The notes under the pieces were generated by a model that was given only the letters and a program-made list of their open reading frames with translations, was not told where the DNA came from and searched no databases. A DNA stretch of 37,107 bases from an uncultured Burkholderiales bacterium (lineage in GTDB: Bacteria > Pseudomonadota > Gammaproteobacteria > Burkholderiales > Burkholderiaceae_C), in contig CAIVLE010000090.1 in assembly GCA_903906635.1 (NCBI GenBank), forward strand, positions 1-37,107, in the 5' to 3' direction. Positions 1-8,551 of the stretch are shown here, piece by piece. Each line of letters begins with the position of its first letter. Position 1 is the first letter of the stretch. The position numbers were made by a program, and so were the translations under genes.

Positions 1-50
1 ATCGCGTTCTTCATGAACGGGATGTCTTTGCGAATCTTGAAAAATTCCAC
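1..50 (-). CDS. secF: SecF, N-terminal fragment (cut by window edge)
   Basis: Only the first 16 codons are inside the window. The minus strand reads GTG at 50-48 and then EFFKIRKDIPFMKNA, which matches the usual start of SecF in Burkholderiales. SecF is an inner-membrane subunit that works with SecD and YajC on the SecYEG translocon and uses the proton gradient to help pull proteins across. The start is supported by an AGGA ribosome-binding site at 57-60, six bases before the GTG, and by its position 12 bases after the secD stop. The rest of the gene lies left of the window. Confidence 0.85.
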   Translation of the reverse strand, partial: MEFFKIRKDIPFMKNA

Positions 51-62
51 CTGAATTCCTTT

Positions 63-1916
63 TTATGCGCGCCACACCGTGCCGATGGACACGGTTTGCA
101 ATTTCTTTTGGCGGCCGTACCAAAGGTTAACCAAGCCGCGTGAGAAAAACACCGCTGAGAACATGCTGGTCAAAATACCCAAACAATGCACCACCGCGAA
201 CCCACGCACCGGTCCAGAACCAAATGCCAACAAGGCCAAGCCTGCAATCAAGGTGGTGACGTTGGAATCCAAAATGGTGGCCCAAGCGCGGTCATAGCCC
301 GCGTGAATGGCCGACTGGGGGGCAGCACCGTTGCGCAGTTCTTCGCGTACGCGTTCGTTGATCAGCACGTTGGCATCAATCGCCATGCCCAGCACCAAGG
401 CCATGGCAGCCATGCCCGGCAGTGTCAGGGTGGCTTGCAACATGGACAACACGGCCACCAACAGCAACAGGTTGACCGCCAGCGACACACTGGAGATCAC
501 GCCAAACAGCATGTAATACGCGCACATGAACGCGGTCACTGCCACAAAACCCCAGGTGACCGAATCAAAGCCTTTGGCGATGTTTTCAGCTCCCAAACTC
601 GGGCCAATGGTGCGCTCTTCGATGATCTCCATGGGCGCAGCCAGCGAACCCGCGCGCAGCAGCAACGCCGTGTCGTTGGCTTCGACCGTGCTCATGCGGC
701 CTGAAATTTGCACCCGACCGCCGCCAATTTCGCTGCGGATCACGGGAGCCGTCACCACCTCGCCCTTGCCTTTTTCAAACAACAAGATGGCCATGCGCTT
801 GCCCACGCTCTCGCGGGTCACATCTTTAAAGATGCGCGCGCCCTTGGCGTCGAGCGTGAGGTGCACCGCCGCTTCTTGGCTCTGGCTGTCAAAGCCAGGC
901 TGCGCGTCGGTCAGGTTTTCACCGGTCAAGATGACCTGCTTTTTCACAATCACCGCTTGGCCATTTCGCTCCAAGAAACGCTCGGTACCAAAGGGCACGG
1001 GCGCGTTGCTCAGCTCAGCCGCACGGGCTTCGGCGCTATCGTCAACCAGGCGAATTTCAAGCGTGGCCGTGCGTCCCAAAATGTCTTTGGCCTTGGCCGT
1101 GTCTTGCACGCCCGGCAGTTGCACCACGATGCGGTCGCTGCCTTGCTGCTGAATCACAGGCTCGGCCACACCGAGCTCGTTGATGCGGTTGTGCAAGGTG
1201 GTGATGTTTTGTTTGATCGCCTGCTCTTGCACGCGGCGTGCGGCCACCGGGTTGATGGTGGCGCTGAGTTTGAAGTCAGCACCGTCAGGGGCGCTGGTAG
1301 TTTGCAAATCGGCAAACTGGTCTTGGATCACGCGCTGGGCGGACTCCAAGGTGGCCATCTCACGAAAACGCACTTCAATGGCTGAGCCATTGCGGCTGAT
1401 GCCGCTGTGGCGCACATTTTTTTCACGCAAGGTGGTGCGGATGTCGCCGGCCAGTGACTCGGTTTTTTTGGTCAACGCAGCGGGCATGTCCACCTGCAGC
1501 ATGAAATGCACACCACCGCGCAAATCGAGCCCCAAGTACATGGGCGCTGCATTCAAAGCAGTCAACCATGCAGGTGAACGCGACAACAAGTTAAGCGCCA
1601 CCACATAAGTAGGGTCATTGGCGTCGGGCACCAAGGCGTGCTGGATCGCGTCTTTGGCCTTGAGCTGGGTGTCGGTGTTGTCAAAGCGCACCTTGAGCGA
1701 ACCGTTGTCCAGCGTCACCACATCGGGTGTGATGCCTGCGGTCTTGAGCGCCTCTTGCACGCGCTCTTGCACCGCCTGATCGACCTTGACACTGGCCTTG
1801 CCGGACGAGACCTGCACGGCCGGTGCTTCACCAAAAAAGTTGGGCAGTGTGTAGACACAGCCCACCAACAAAGCGATGCTAATGATCGCGTATTTCCAGA
1901 ACGGGTAACGGTTCAT
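63..1916 (-). CDS. secD: Protein translocase subunit SecD
   Basis: 617 residues, the normal length for proteobacterial SecD. One N-terminal membrane helix (about residues 9-25) is followed by the LGLDLRGG motif (about 128-135) that opens the conserved P1 region. A large periplasmic part comes next, then a C-terminal bundle of five helices containing GMAIDANVLINERVREEL (about 510-530), the RND-type proton-relay region. SecD and SecF form a proton-driven complex that acts after SecA to complete export and to retract SecYEG. The gene lies 18 bases after yajC and 12 bases before secF, the standard yajC-secD-secF order, so one transcript is likely. No unusual features were seen. Confidence 0.97.
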   Translation of the reverse strand: MNRYPFWKYAIISIALLVGCVYTLPNFFGEAPAVQVSSGKASVKVDQAVQERVQEALKTAGITPDVVTLDNGSLKVRFDNTDTQLKAKDAIQHALVPDANDPTYVVALNLLSRSPAWLTALNAAPMYLGLDLRGGVHFMLQVDMPAALTKKTESLAGDIRTTLREKNVRHSGISRNGSAIEVRFREMATLESAQRVIQDQFADLQTTSAPDGADFKLSATINPVAARRVQEQAIKQNITTLHNRINELGVAEPVIQQQGSDRIVVQLPGVQDTAKAKDILGRTATLEIRLVDDSAEARAAELSNAPVPFGTERFLERNGQAVIVKKQVILTGENLTDAQPGFDSQSQEAAVHLTLDAKGARIFKDVTRESVGKRMAILLFEKGKGEVVTAPVIRSEIGGGRVQISGRMSTVEANDTALLLRAGSLAAPMEIIEERTIGPSLGAENIAKGFDSVTWGFVAVTAFMCAYYMLFGVISSVSLAVNLLLLVAVLSMLQATLTLPGMAAMALVLGMAIDANVLINERVREELRNGAAPQSAIHAGYDRAWATILDSNVTTLIAGLALLAFGSGPVRGFAVVHCLGILTSMFSAVFFSRGLVNLWYGRQKKLQTVSIGTVWRA

Positions 1917-1934
1917 GATCGCTTTGAAGTGAGG

Positions 1935-2267
1935 TTACTTGACCGTGCCTTTGGGCAAGACTTGCACCACAGCACTGCGCTGCAACTGCACTTCAACGCC
2001 CGAGGCAATCTCGAGACTCAATGTCGTGTCGCCGATCTTGCTGACTTTGCCCAACAAGCCGCCAGCGGTCGCCACTTCGTCGCCTTTGGCCAAAGCATCG
2101 ATCATGGCCTTGTGCTCTTTTTGACGTTTCATTTGGGGGCGAATCATCACGAAATACAAGACCACGAACATCAACACCAAGGGCAACATGCCGGTGAGCG
2201 AAGACATGATGTCGCCGCCTGCTGCAGCGGCAGGTGCGGTTTGGGCAAAAGCAGAAGAAATGAACAC
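1935..2267 (-). CDS. yajC: Preprotein translocase subunit YajC
   Basis: 110 residues with a GTG start at 2267-2265. That start was chosen because the protein then begins MFISSAFAQ, as in related betaproteobacteria, and because GGAGC lies eight bases upstream. The open frame extends 13 codons further, but those codons do not look like protein. There is a short Ala-rich lead, one membrane helix (MLPLVLMFVVLYFVMIRPQ, about residues 27-45), then the RPQMKRQKEH segment and a small soluble domain with GDEVATAGGLLGKV. YajC associates with SecDF in the inner membrane. It is the first gene of the yajC-secD-secF group. In related genomes tgt or queA often precedes yajC; here an indolepyruvate oxidoreductase does. 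Confidence 0.95.
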   Translation of the reverse strand: MFISSAFAQTAPAAAAGGDIMSSLTGMLPLVLMFVVLYFVMIRPQMKRQKEHKAMIDALAKGDEVATAGGLLGKVSKIGDTTLSLEIASGVEVQLQRSAVVQVLPKGTVK

Positions 2268-2332
2268 AGTGGAGCTCCAAATAGAAAGTCTCCCACCAAA
2301 GCGCAAAACGCACCCCAGCAGGCCAGCCGGGG

Positions 2333-2338
2333 ATTGTA
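2333..2338 (-). promoter_or_regulatory. Possible -10 element upstream of yajC
   Basis: The minus strand reads TACAAT here, five of six matches to the sigma-70 -10 consensus, about 65 bases before the yajC GTG. I could not find a convincing -35 hexamer at 16-18 bases. The 118-base gap between the oxidoreductase stop and yajC is large for this strand, which fits a promoter for the Sec genes. Evidence is weak. Confidence 0.25.
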
Positions 2339-2385
2339 TGCGGCAGGGGCCCCAAGCCCTGGCGGCTCACACCCAGGCAATCGCC

Positions 2386-5300
2386 TCAAGCGCGCCACTG
2401 CACCAGCAAGCTGTCCCACTTGCTGCGCACCGCCGACAAGTTGCGAGCTTTCACATGGCCAAAGCCCTTGATCTGCTCAGGAACCCGAGCCAGCTCCAGC
2501 GCCAGCGGGTGGTTCTCAGGCGTGAGCCCCTGCAGCACAGTGTCCAGCGTGGCGCGGTACTCGCCAATCAAGGCCCGCTCGGTGCGACGCTCCTCGCTGT
2601 AACCAAAGATGTCTAAGGGCGTGCCCCGCAAGACCTTGAGGTGCTTGAGCACTTTGAAGGCCGACAACATGGCCGGGCCAAACTTTTGCTTTTGCAACTC
2701 GCCCTTGGCGTTGGCTTTGGCGATCAAGGGCGGCGCCAGGTGGTAGTTCAGTGTGTACTCACCCTCGAAGGTTTTCTCAATGCGTTGCAAGAACGTTTTG
2801 TCTGTGTGCAGCCGCGCCACCTCGTACTCGTCTTTGTACGCCATCAGCTTGAAGAGGTTGCGCGCCACAGCCTCGGTGAGCGAGGTTTTGTGCAGCGCGG
2901 CCTCGGCCGCACGCACACGCTCTAGCGTACTGAGGTAGCTCGCGGCATAGGCGGCGTTTTGGTAGTTCGTCAAAAACGCGGCGCGGCGCTCAATGACTTC
3001 GTCCACCCCTTGGGGCTTGTGGAACTGCACCACTTGGGCCGGCGCCAACGCCGCTTGCACCGCCGCCCAGTCGTGCGCACATTGACGTCCCCAAGCAAAG
3101 GCCGCCTGGTTGAGGGCGACCGCCACGTCGTTGAGTTCCATGGCCCGCATCAAGGCCTCGTAGCCCAGCGGCACCCATCCTTTTTGCCAGGCGTAGCCCA
3201 AGATCATGGGGTTGACGAAGATGCTGTCCCCCAAGGTTTGCACGGCCACGCGGTTGGCGTCAAAAAGCCCCAAGCCATCTGCCCCAACGGCTTGGGCAAT
3301 TTCTGCGACGCACTGATCGGCTGGGTTTTGCCAGTCGGTGTTTTTGACGAATGCAGCGGTGGGCGCGCTGTGGGCATTGAGCGCCACATGGGTGCGCCCG
3401 GCGCGCATGCGTTGCAAGGTTTCTTTGCCTGCAGTGACGATGGGGTCGCAGCCCAAAATCAAATCGGCTGAGGCCAAACTGACCCGTGTGGTGCGAATCG
3501 CGTCTTGGTCATGGGCCATCAGCACATGACTCCAAGTAGCGCCGCCTTTTTGCGCCAAACCCGCGGCGTCTTGGGTGACGATGCCTTTGCCTTCAAGGTG
3601 CGCTGCCATGCCCAGCAACTGGCCGATGGTGATCACGCCAGTACCGCCCACGCCAGCGACCACCAGACCCCAGCCCTGGTCCAAAGACGGCAAGGTGGGC
3701 TCGGGCAAGTCAGGCGTGGGGTAGGCCAATGCAGCCACACCCTTGGCCTTTTTTTTCAGCTGACCGCCTTGCACGGTCACAAAGCTGGGGCAAAAACCTT
3801 TCAAACAGCTGGTGTCTTTGTTGCAGGTGCTTTGGTTGACGGTGCGCTTGCGGCCCCACTCGGTCTCCAAGGGCTCAACGCTCAGGCAGTTGCTTTGCAC
3901 ACCGCAGTCACCACAGCCCTCGCACACCAAGTCGTTGATCACCACCCGCACGGCTGGGTCAACCAACGTGCCACGTTTGCGACGGCGGCGTTTTTCGGTG
4001 GCACACGTTTGGTCGTAGATGATGACGGTGCAACCTTTGATCTCGCGCATCTCGCGCTGCACGCGGTCGAGTTCGTCGCGGTGGAACACCGCCACACCCT
4101 GCGCCAAATCAATGCCTTCGTATTTTTGCGGCTCGTCGGTCACCACCACAATGCGTTGTGCACCTTCGGCCTTCATGCTGTGCGCAATCTGCAGCACGCT
4201 GTGGCCTTCCGGTCTTTCACCCACTGGCTGTCCACCCGTCATGGCCACCGCGTCGTTGTACAAAATTTTGTAAGTGATGTTCACGCCTGCCGCGATGCTT
4301 TGACGAATCGCCAAGATGCCGCTGTGAAAGTAGGTGCCATCGCCCATGTTGGCAAAGATGTGGTCGTCGTTGACAAAGGGCTGCTGCCCCACCCAGGGCG
4401 TGCCTTCCCCGCCCATTTGGGTAAAGCCGCTGGTGCTGCGGTCCATCCACAGCACCATGAAGTGGCAACCAATGCCGGCCATAGCGCGTGAACCCTCTGG
4501 CACACGGGTGGAGGTGTTGTGCGGACAACCCGAGCAAAACCAGGGCTGGCGATCGACCTTGAGCTCCACCACTTGCATGGCGCGTTCTTTGGCGCTGATG
4601 ATGGCCAACTGAGCATCCACTCGTGCTTGGGTGTCAGCGTCAAGGCCGAGTTTTTTCAAGCGCTGGGCAATGGCCTTGGCAATCAGTGCGGGGTTGAGAT
4701 CGGCATTGGCGCGCAACAAGGTGTTGGCGCTGGGGTTGGGCTGCGACCATTCGCCGCCTGAAAAATCGCCAGCCACCTCGTTGAACTTGCCCAACACATG
4801 GGGGCGCACATCGGCGCGCCAGTTGTAGAGCTCTTCTTTGAGTTGGTATTCGATGACTTGGCGTTTTTCCTCTACCACCAAAATTTCTTGCAAGCCGGTG
4901 GCGAACTCGCGCGTGAGTTGCGCGTCCAAAGGCCAGACCACGCTGACCTTGTGCAAGCGAATGCCCACGCGCTGGCAGGTGGCGTCGTCCAGGCCCAAGT
5001 CGAGCAAGGCCTGACGGGTGTCGTTGTAGGCCTTGCCACTGGCGATCAAACCCAAGCGGTCGTTGGGGCCCTGAATCGCGTTGTAGTTCAAGCGGTTAGC
5101 CCGCACATAGGCCAGCGCGGCGTACCACTTGTAGTCAAACAATCGGGCTTCTTGGCTCAGCGCGTCGTCGGGCCAGCGAATGTGCACCCCCCCGCGTGGC
5201 ATGTCAAACTCCGGCAACACGATGTTGACCCGCTCGGGATCGATCACGGCGGAGGCGCTGGACTCGACAATTTCTTGAATCGTCTTCATGCCAGACCACA

Positions 5301-5919
5301 CCCCCGCGAAGCGGCTCATGGCAATCGCGTGCAGGCCCAAATCCAAGATCTCTTGAACGCTGGACGGAAAAAACACTGGGGTGCCACAGGCTTTGAAAAT
5401 ATGATCGCTTTGGTGTGCAGCGGTCGAGCTTTTGGACACGTGGTCGTCGCCCGCCACGGCCAACACACCGCCCCAGGGGGTGGTGCCGGCCATGTTGGCA
5501 TGCTTGAACACGTCGGAGCAACGGTCCACCCCGGGACCTTTGCCGTACCAAATGCCAAACACACCGTCAAACTTGTTGCTACCCGCCGGGGCAAAGCCCA
5601 GTTGCTGGGTGCCCCATAACGCCGTGGCAGCCAACTCTTCGTTGACACCTGGCTGAAACACGATGTGCTGAGCCTTCAAATAGGATTTGGCTTTCCACAA
5701 AGCTTGGTCATAGCCGCCCAAGGGAGAGCCTCGGTACCCGCTGATGAAACCCGCCGTGTTTTTACCTTGCAAGGCGTCGCGCTGGCGCTGCAGCATGGGC
5801 AGCTTCACCAAGGCTTGCACACCACTCATGAAGGCACGACCCGACTCAAGGCTGTACTTGTCATCCAAGGTGACATCGGCAAGTGCACGGCGAATGTGCT
5901 CGGGCAGGGGGGCGTTCAT
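2386..5919 (-). CDS. Fused indolepyruvate ferredoxin oxidoreductase (alpha-beta-gamma type)
   Basis: 1177 residues. Members of this family oxidatively decarboxylate aryl-pyruvates such as indolepyruvate, from aromatic amino acid breakdown, to the acyl-CoA and pass electrons to ferredoxin. The order of parts is an N-terminal TPP-enzyme pyrimidine-type domain (SGYRGSPLGGYD near residue 60, GVNEELAATALWGTQQ near 92), then CSGCPHNTS with its first Cys at 462, then the TPP site NMGDGTYFHSG near 522. A ferredoxin-like cluster follows (CEGCGDCGVQSNC from Cys666, with further Cys in CNKDTSCLKGFC), and then the gamma domain with GVGGTGV near 757. AGGAG seven bases before the ATG fixes the start. It is a single-chain version of the archaeal two-subunit enzyme. 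The exact 2-oxoacid substrate cannot be read from sequence. Confidence 0.93.
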   Translation of the reverse strand: MNAPLPEHIRRALADVTLDDKYSLESGRAFMSGVQALVKLPMLQRQRDALQGKNTAGFISGYRGSPLGGYDQALWKAKSYLKAQHIVFQPGVNEELAATALWGTQQLGFAPAGSNKFDGVFGIWYGKGPGVDRCSDVFKHANMAGTTPWGGVLAVAGDDHVSKSSTAAHQSDHIFKACGTPVFFPSSVQEILDLGLHAIAMSRFAGVWSGMKTIQEIVESSASAVIDPERVNIVLPEFDMPRGGVHIRWPDDALSQEARLFDYKWYAALAYVRANRLNYNAIQGPNDRLGLIASGKAYNDTRQALLDLGLDDATCQRVGIRLHKVSVVWPLDAQLTREFATGLQEILVVEEKRQVIEYQLKEELYNWRADVRPHVLGKFNEVAGDFSGGEWSQPNPSANTLLRANADLNPALIAKAIAQRLKKLGLDADTQARVDAQLAIISAKERAMQVVELKVDRQPWFCSGCPHNTSTRVPEGSRAMAGIGCHFMVLWMDRSTSGFTQMGGEGTPWVGQQPFVNDDHIFANMGDGTYFHSGILAIRQSIAAGVNITYKILYNDAVAMTGGQPVGERPEGHSVLQIAHSMKAEGAQRIVVVTDEPQKYEGIDLAQGVAVFHRDELDRVQREMREIKGCTVIIYDQTCATEKRRRRKRGTLVDPAVRVVINDLVCEGCGDCGVQSNCLSVEPLETEWGRKRTVNQSTCNKDTSCLKGFCPSFVTVQGGQLKKKAKGVAALAYPTPDLPEPTLPSLDQGWGLVVAGVGGTGVITIGQLLGMAAHLEGKGIVTQDAAGLAQKGGATWSHVLMAHDQDAIRTTRVSLASADLILGCDPIVTAGKETLQRMRAGRTHVALNAHSAPTAAFVKNTDWQNPADQCVAEIAQAVGADGLGLFDANRVAVQTLGDSIFVNPMILGYAWQKGWVPLGYEALMRAMELNDVAVALNQAAFAWGRQCAHDWAAVQAALAPAQVVQFHKPQGVDEVIERRAAFLTNYQNAAYAASYLSTLERVRAAEAALHKTSLTEAVARNLFKLMAYKDEYEVARLHTDKTFLQRIEKTFEGEYTLNYHLAPPLIAKANAKGELQKQKFGPAMLSAFKVLKHLKVLRGTPLDIFGYSEERRTERALIGEYRATLDTVLQGLTPENHPLALELARVPEQIKGFGHVKARNLSAVRSKWDSLLVQWRA

Positions 5920-6012
5920 CGCGTGCTCCTAAGTTCACAAGGTCAAGACCGAGTGTAGACCTGCCAGCCTGCCAGCGCAGCCGCGCCGCGTGGCCCGGCT
6001 CACGGGATGGGT

Positions 6013-6525
6013 TCAATGCACGTGGCGTGGCAAGGGCGTGGCCAGTTCTTGCAGGTCTGGGCCCGCTTCGCTCAAGCCAACGCCCCAACCAGCGGTGTCT
6101 TGCAATTTGTTGAGCAAAGTCACCATCAGTTGCAGCACTGGCAAGGGCAGTTTCAAGTTCACACTTTGTCCGTTGATCATTTGAAATTCAATGGCGGTCT
6201 GGTCTTCGATTTGGTTCATCACCAATCCAATGACCAAGATGGGTAACTCCCCCAGCGGTTTTTGCGCAGCGGATTGATAGCTGTCTTCGAACTTCACCTG
6301 CTGCGCCACCGCTTGCTGTTGAAAGGCTTGCACTGCTTGCGCCACTTGAGGCGGATGGTGTTTTTCCAAATTTTTCACAGCCAAATGTTGCGTGCCTTGC
6401 AGCACGCCTTGCACCATGCGACGGGTGAGCCACAGGCTGAATTCTTCGTTTTCGTGGGTGTTGAAGCGAAACATGACGCGGTCTTCTTGCGCCACCCACT
6501 CACCATTGAATTGTTTGATGCCCAT
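6013..6525 (-). CDS. Uncharacterised protein coupled to mltA
   Basis: 170 residues; I do not recognise the family. The start ATG (6525-6523) lies two bases after the mltA stop, in TAAATATG. A GAGG sits just inside the mltA end, which supports this start and suggests translational coupling. The protein has no signal peptide. It begins MGIKQFNGEWVAQEDRVMFRFNTH, continues as a mostly helical, Gln-rich stretch (VAQAVQAFQQQAVAQQVKFE, about residues 80-100), and has a hydrophobic patch LPILVIGLVMNQI near 115. Codon use matches the neighbours, so the gene is probably real. A soluble cytoplasmic protein is the likeliest reading. The context gives no firm function. Confidence 0.8.
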   Translation of the reverse strand: MGIKQFNGEWVAQEDRVMFRFNTHENEEFSLWLTRRMVQGVLQGTQHLAVKNLEKHHPPQVAQAVQAFQQQAVAQQVKFEDSYQSAAQKPLGELPILVIGLVMNQIEDQTAIEFQMINGQSVNLKLPLPVLQLMVTLLNKLQDTAGWGVGLSEAGPDLQELATPLPRHVH

Positions 6526-6527
6526 AT

Positions 6528-7739
6528 TTACCTCGGCCAAAGCACCCACAGGCGCAAATTTTGTTTCATACGTCCCGCCAGCTCGCCGGCCTGTGGGCCC
6601 GTGCCTGCAAAGTAATCTGCACGAACCGCACCCACAATGGCGCTGCCCGTGTCTTGCGCAAACACCAGTCGCTGCAAATTCGCACCGCTGCCATTGGAAA
6701 ACATCCACAGCGGCGTTGCGTAGGGCACCGAGTCTTTGTCTACCGCAAGCGAGCGACCAGGCGTGAGCGGCACCCCCTGAGCGCCACGCGGGCCAGCTTC
6801 AGCGTCGACGCCACTGCGCTGTTCTGGGCTGAAAAACACATAGCGCGGGTTGCTCCACAGCATATCTTGCACCAGCCTTGGGTTGCTGGGTTGGGTGCTG
6901 CGGATCCAAGCCTTGATGCCGGGCCAAGACGCGTCGCGCACCAAACCCCGATCGAGCAACCAACGGCCCACGCTTTGGTAGGGCTGTTCGTTGGAGCCCG
7001 CAAAAGCCAGGCGCATCACCCGCACGTGGCCATCGGCCTCGGTGATGCGAACACGGCCCGAGCCCTGAATGTGCAACACCAAGGCTTCAATCGGGTCGGC
7101 CAACCACGCCACTTCACGGCCACGCAATGCCTCTTGGACTTGGGGTTGGGTGTCGATCTCTTGGCGAGTAAACCACATGCGCCCGCTGCGTCGCAGATCG
7201 GCCAAGCCATCGGGTGGCGCATACAGCGGCACCTCAAAGCCAGGGCGGCGCTGCGAGGAAGCCTCGAACACGGGTTCGTAATAACTGGTAAGAAGCCCCT
7301 CCATGACGCCGTCGAGCGACTCGACACGATAGGGCTGCAAGTGGGCCATCATCCACACACGGCGCTCGTCGTCGCTGGCCAACAGCAATTGGCGCACGCT
7401 GGGGCACAGGGGACCCAAAAGGGGGCCAGGACGCTCGCAATTTTGCAACCAGGCATTCCAGGCCTCTTGCAAGTTGTCATCTTGCCAGCCCGGCAAGTCA
7501 TCCCAAGACACCGCCACCCAACGGCTGCGGTAAGACTGCTGGGGGCTGGGGGTATCGGGCAGTCCGGCCAAAGCGCCAGAGGCCCGCGGCACCTCAGGCG
7601 TACGCACCACAGCAGCAGGTGCGATGACGCCAGGGCGTGCGACGTCCTCGGGCAAGGCGCGCACACGCGGACCAGAGCCACACGCCACCAGGCTTCCTAC
7701 AATGAGTGCCGATGCCACACGCCACAGGAGTTGTTTCAT
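6528..7739 (-). CDS. mltA: Membrane-bound lytic murein transglycosylase A
   Basis: 403 residues. MltA is an outer-membrane lipoprotein that cleaves the glycan strands of peptidoglycan to give 1,6-anhydromuramic ends. The chosen ATG (7739-7737) gives a lipoprotein signal MKQLLWRVASALIVGSLVAC with the lipobox Cys at 20. The frame stays open upstream to 7898, but those residues do not resemble a protein. The middle holds the MltA domain (LTSYYEPVFEAS, FTRQEIDTQPQ, LHIQGSGRV). The C-terminus holds the 3D domain AQDTGSAIVGAVRADYF, whose Asp363 corresponds to the catalytic Asp of the family. No good Shine-Dalgarno is visible. The start overlaps, on the other strand, the start codon of a small membrane-protein gene. 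Confidence 0.95.
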   Translation of the reverse strand: MKQLLWRVASALIVGSLVACGSGPRVRALPEDVARPGVIAPAAVVRTPEVPRASGALAGLPDTPSPQQSYRSRWVAVSWDDLPGWQDDNLQEAWNAWLQNCERPGPLLGPLCPSVRQLLLASDDERRVWMMAHLQPYRVESLDGVMEGLLTSYYEPVFEASSQRRPGFEVPLYAPPDGLADLRRSGRMWFTRQEIDTQPQVQEALRGREVAWLADPIEALVLHIQGSGRVRITEADGHVRVMRLAFAGSNEQPYQSVGRWLLDRGLVRDASWPGIKAWIRSTQPSNPRLVQDMLWSNPRYVFFSPEQRSGVDAEAGPRGAQGVPLTPGRSLAVDKDSVPYATPLWMFSNGSGANLQRLVFAQDTGSAIVGAVRADYFAGTGPQAGELAGRMKQNLRLWVLWPR

Positions 7740-7890
7740 GCTGTTGATTTTGCTCGAAGCCCTGGGCGCCGGATGTATCTTGGTGTTGATCGTATGGTGG
7801 ACCATGTTTTCGGGTCGCAGCGAAGCCGAGCACGAGGCGGCCCAACCACCAGCCCCCCAACAGCCCCAAGACGAGCCCAACACGCGCTGA
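7738..7890 (+). CDS. Small single-span membrane protein (50 aa)
   Basis: 50 residues, starting at an ATG with AGGAG eight bases upstream (7727-7731). Residues 1-24 form one hydrophobic helix (LLILLEALGAGCILVLIVWW). It is followed by TMFSGR and an acidic, Pro/Gln-rich tail (EAEHEAAQPPAPQQPQDEP). I recall similar short uncharacterised proteins in Comamonadaceae, but I cannot verify that here. The gene is oriented against mltA and the two-component genes. Its ATG shares three bases with the mltA start codon in CATG (7737-7740), and its stop lies four bases from the stop of the response regulator. The opposite strand does not look like protein in this stretch. It probably sits in the inner membrane with a short periplasmic N-terminus; its function is unknown. 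Confidence 0.75.
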   Translation: MLLILLEALGAGCILVLIVWWTMFSGRSEAEHEAAQPPAPQQPQDEPNTR

Positions 7891-7894
7891 GCCC

Positions 7895-8533
7895 TCACTC
7901 GCCGCGCAACAAATTGGCCAACTCGACCGCGGACTTGACCGCCATCTTCTCAAACACGCGAGCCCGGTGAACTTCCACCGTGCGCACGCTGATGTCGAGC
8001 TGGTCGGCAATCAATTTATTGGGCAAACCTTCCACCACCAAACGCATCACATCGCGCTCGCGTTCGGTCAAATCGGCCAAACTCTGTTGCAAGGTTTGCT
8101 TGGCACGTTGCACTTGCAAGGTGGTCGCCGAGCGTTGCAAGGCCTGTTCGATTCGGTCCACCAAAGCGTTGTCTGAAAACGGTTTTTCACAAAAATCAAA
8201 TGCACCACGCTTGACCGCATCCACCGCCGTAGGGACATCGGCGTGGCCGGTCAAAAAAATCACCGGCAGCACATTGAGCAATTGGCGTTCGATCAGCTGC
8301 TCAAACAAGGCCAGCCCACTCATGCCCGGCATGCGCACGTCCAACAACAAACACCCCGGCTGACTGGGGCACCAAGCGGAGCGAGACGAGGCGTTCAAAA
8401 AAGCAGCAAATGCGTCAGCACTGTCAAAGGACTCACTGGGCAAACGGCGCGATCTCAGCAGCCAAGCCAAGGCTTCGCGCACGCCGGCATCGTCATCGAC
8501 GATGAAGACCAGGGCATCTTCGGAAGGTTGCAT
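7895..8533 (-). CDS. FixJ/DctR-family response regulator
   Basis: 212 residues: a receiver domain and a LuxR/FixJ helix-turn-helix. The acidic pocket VDDD lies at residues 12-15, the phospho-acceptor is Asp65 (LLLDVRMPGMSG), with Thr95 (FLTGHADV) and Lys117 (CEKPF). The DNA-binding part (about 145-208) has LTERERDVMRLVVEGLPNKLIADQLDISVRTVEVHRARVF in register with the GerE/LuxR family. GGAG eight bases before the ATG supports the start. It is placed 18 bases after the sensor kinase and is the obvious partner. The resemblance is to DctR, which controls C4-dicarboxylate uptake, but no dct transporter gene is in the window, so the regulated target is open. Confidence 0.92.
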   Translation of the reverse strand: MQPSEDALVFIVDDDAGVREALAWLLRSRRLPSESFDSADAFAAFLNASSRSAWCPSQPGCLLLDVRMPGMSGLALFEQLIERQLLNVLPVIFLTGHADVPTAVDAVKRGAFDFCEKPFSDNALVDRIEQALQRSATTLQVQRAKQTLQQSLADLTERERDVMRLVVEGLPNKLIADQLDISVRTVEVHRARVFEKMAVKSAVELANLLRGE

Positions 8534-8551
8534 GGTGAGACTCCATTGAAA

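Noticed and set aside
3505-4491. Plus-strand open frame of 328 codons inside the oxidoreductase gene
   Set aside because: Antisense shadow. Composition is unlike real proteins, and the opposite strand carries intact catalytic motifs.
6561-7970. Plus-strand open frame of 469 codons opposite mltA
   Set aside because: It is the mirror of a clear MltA gene in G+C-rich DNA. Its translation is rich in His, Gln and Arg, with no family resemblance.
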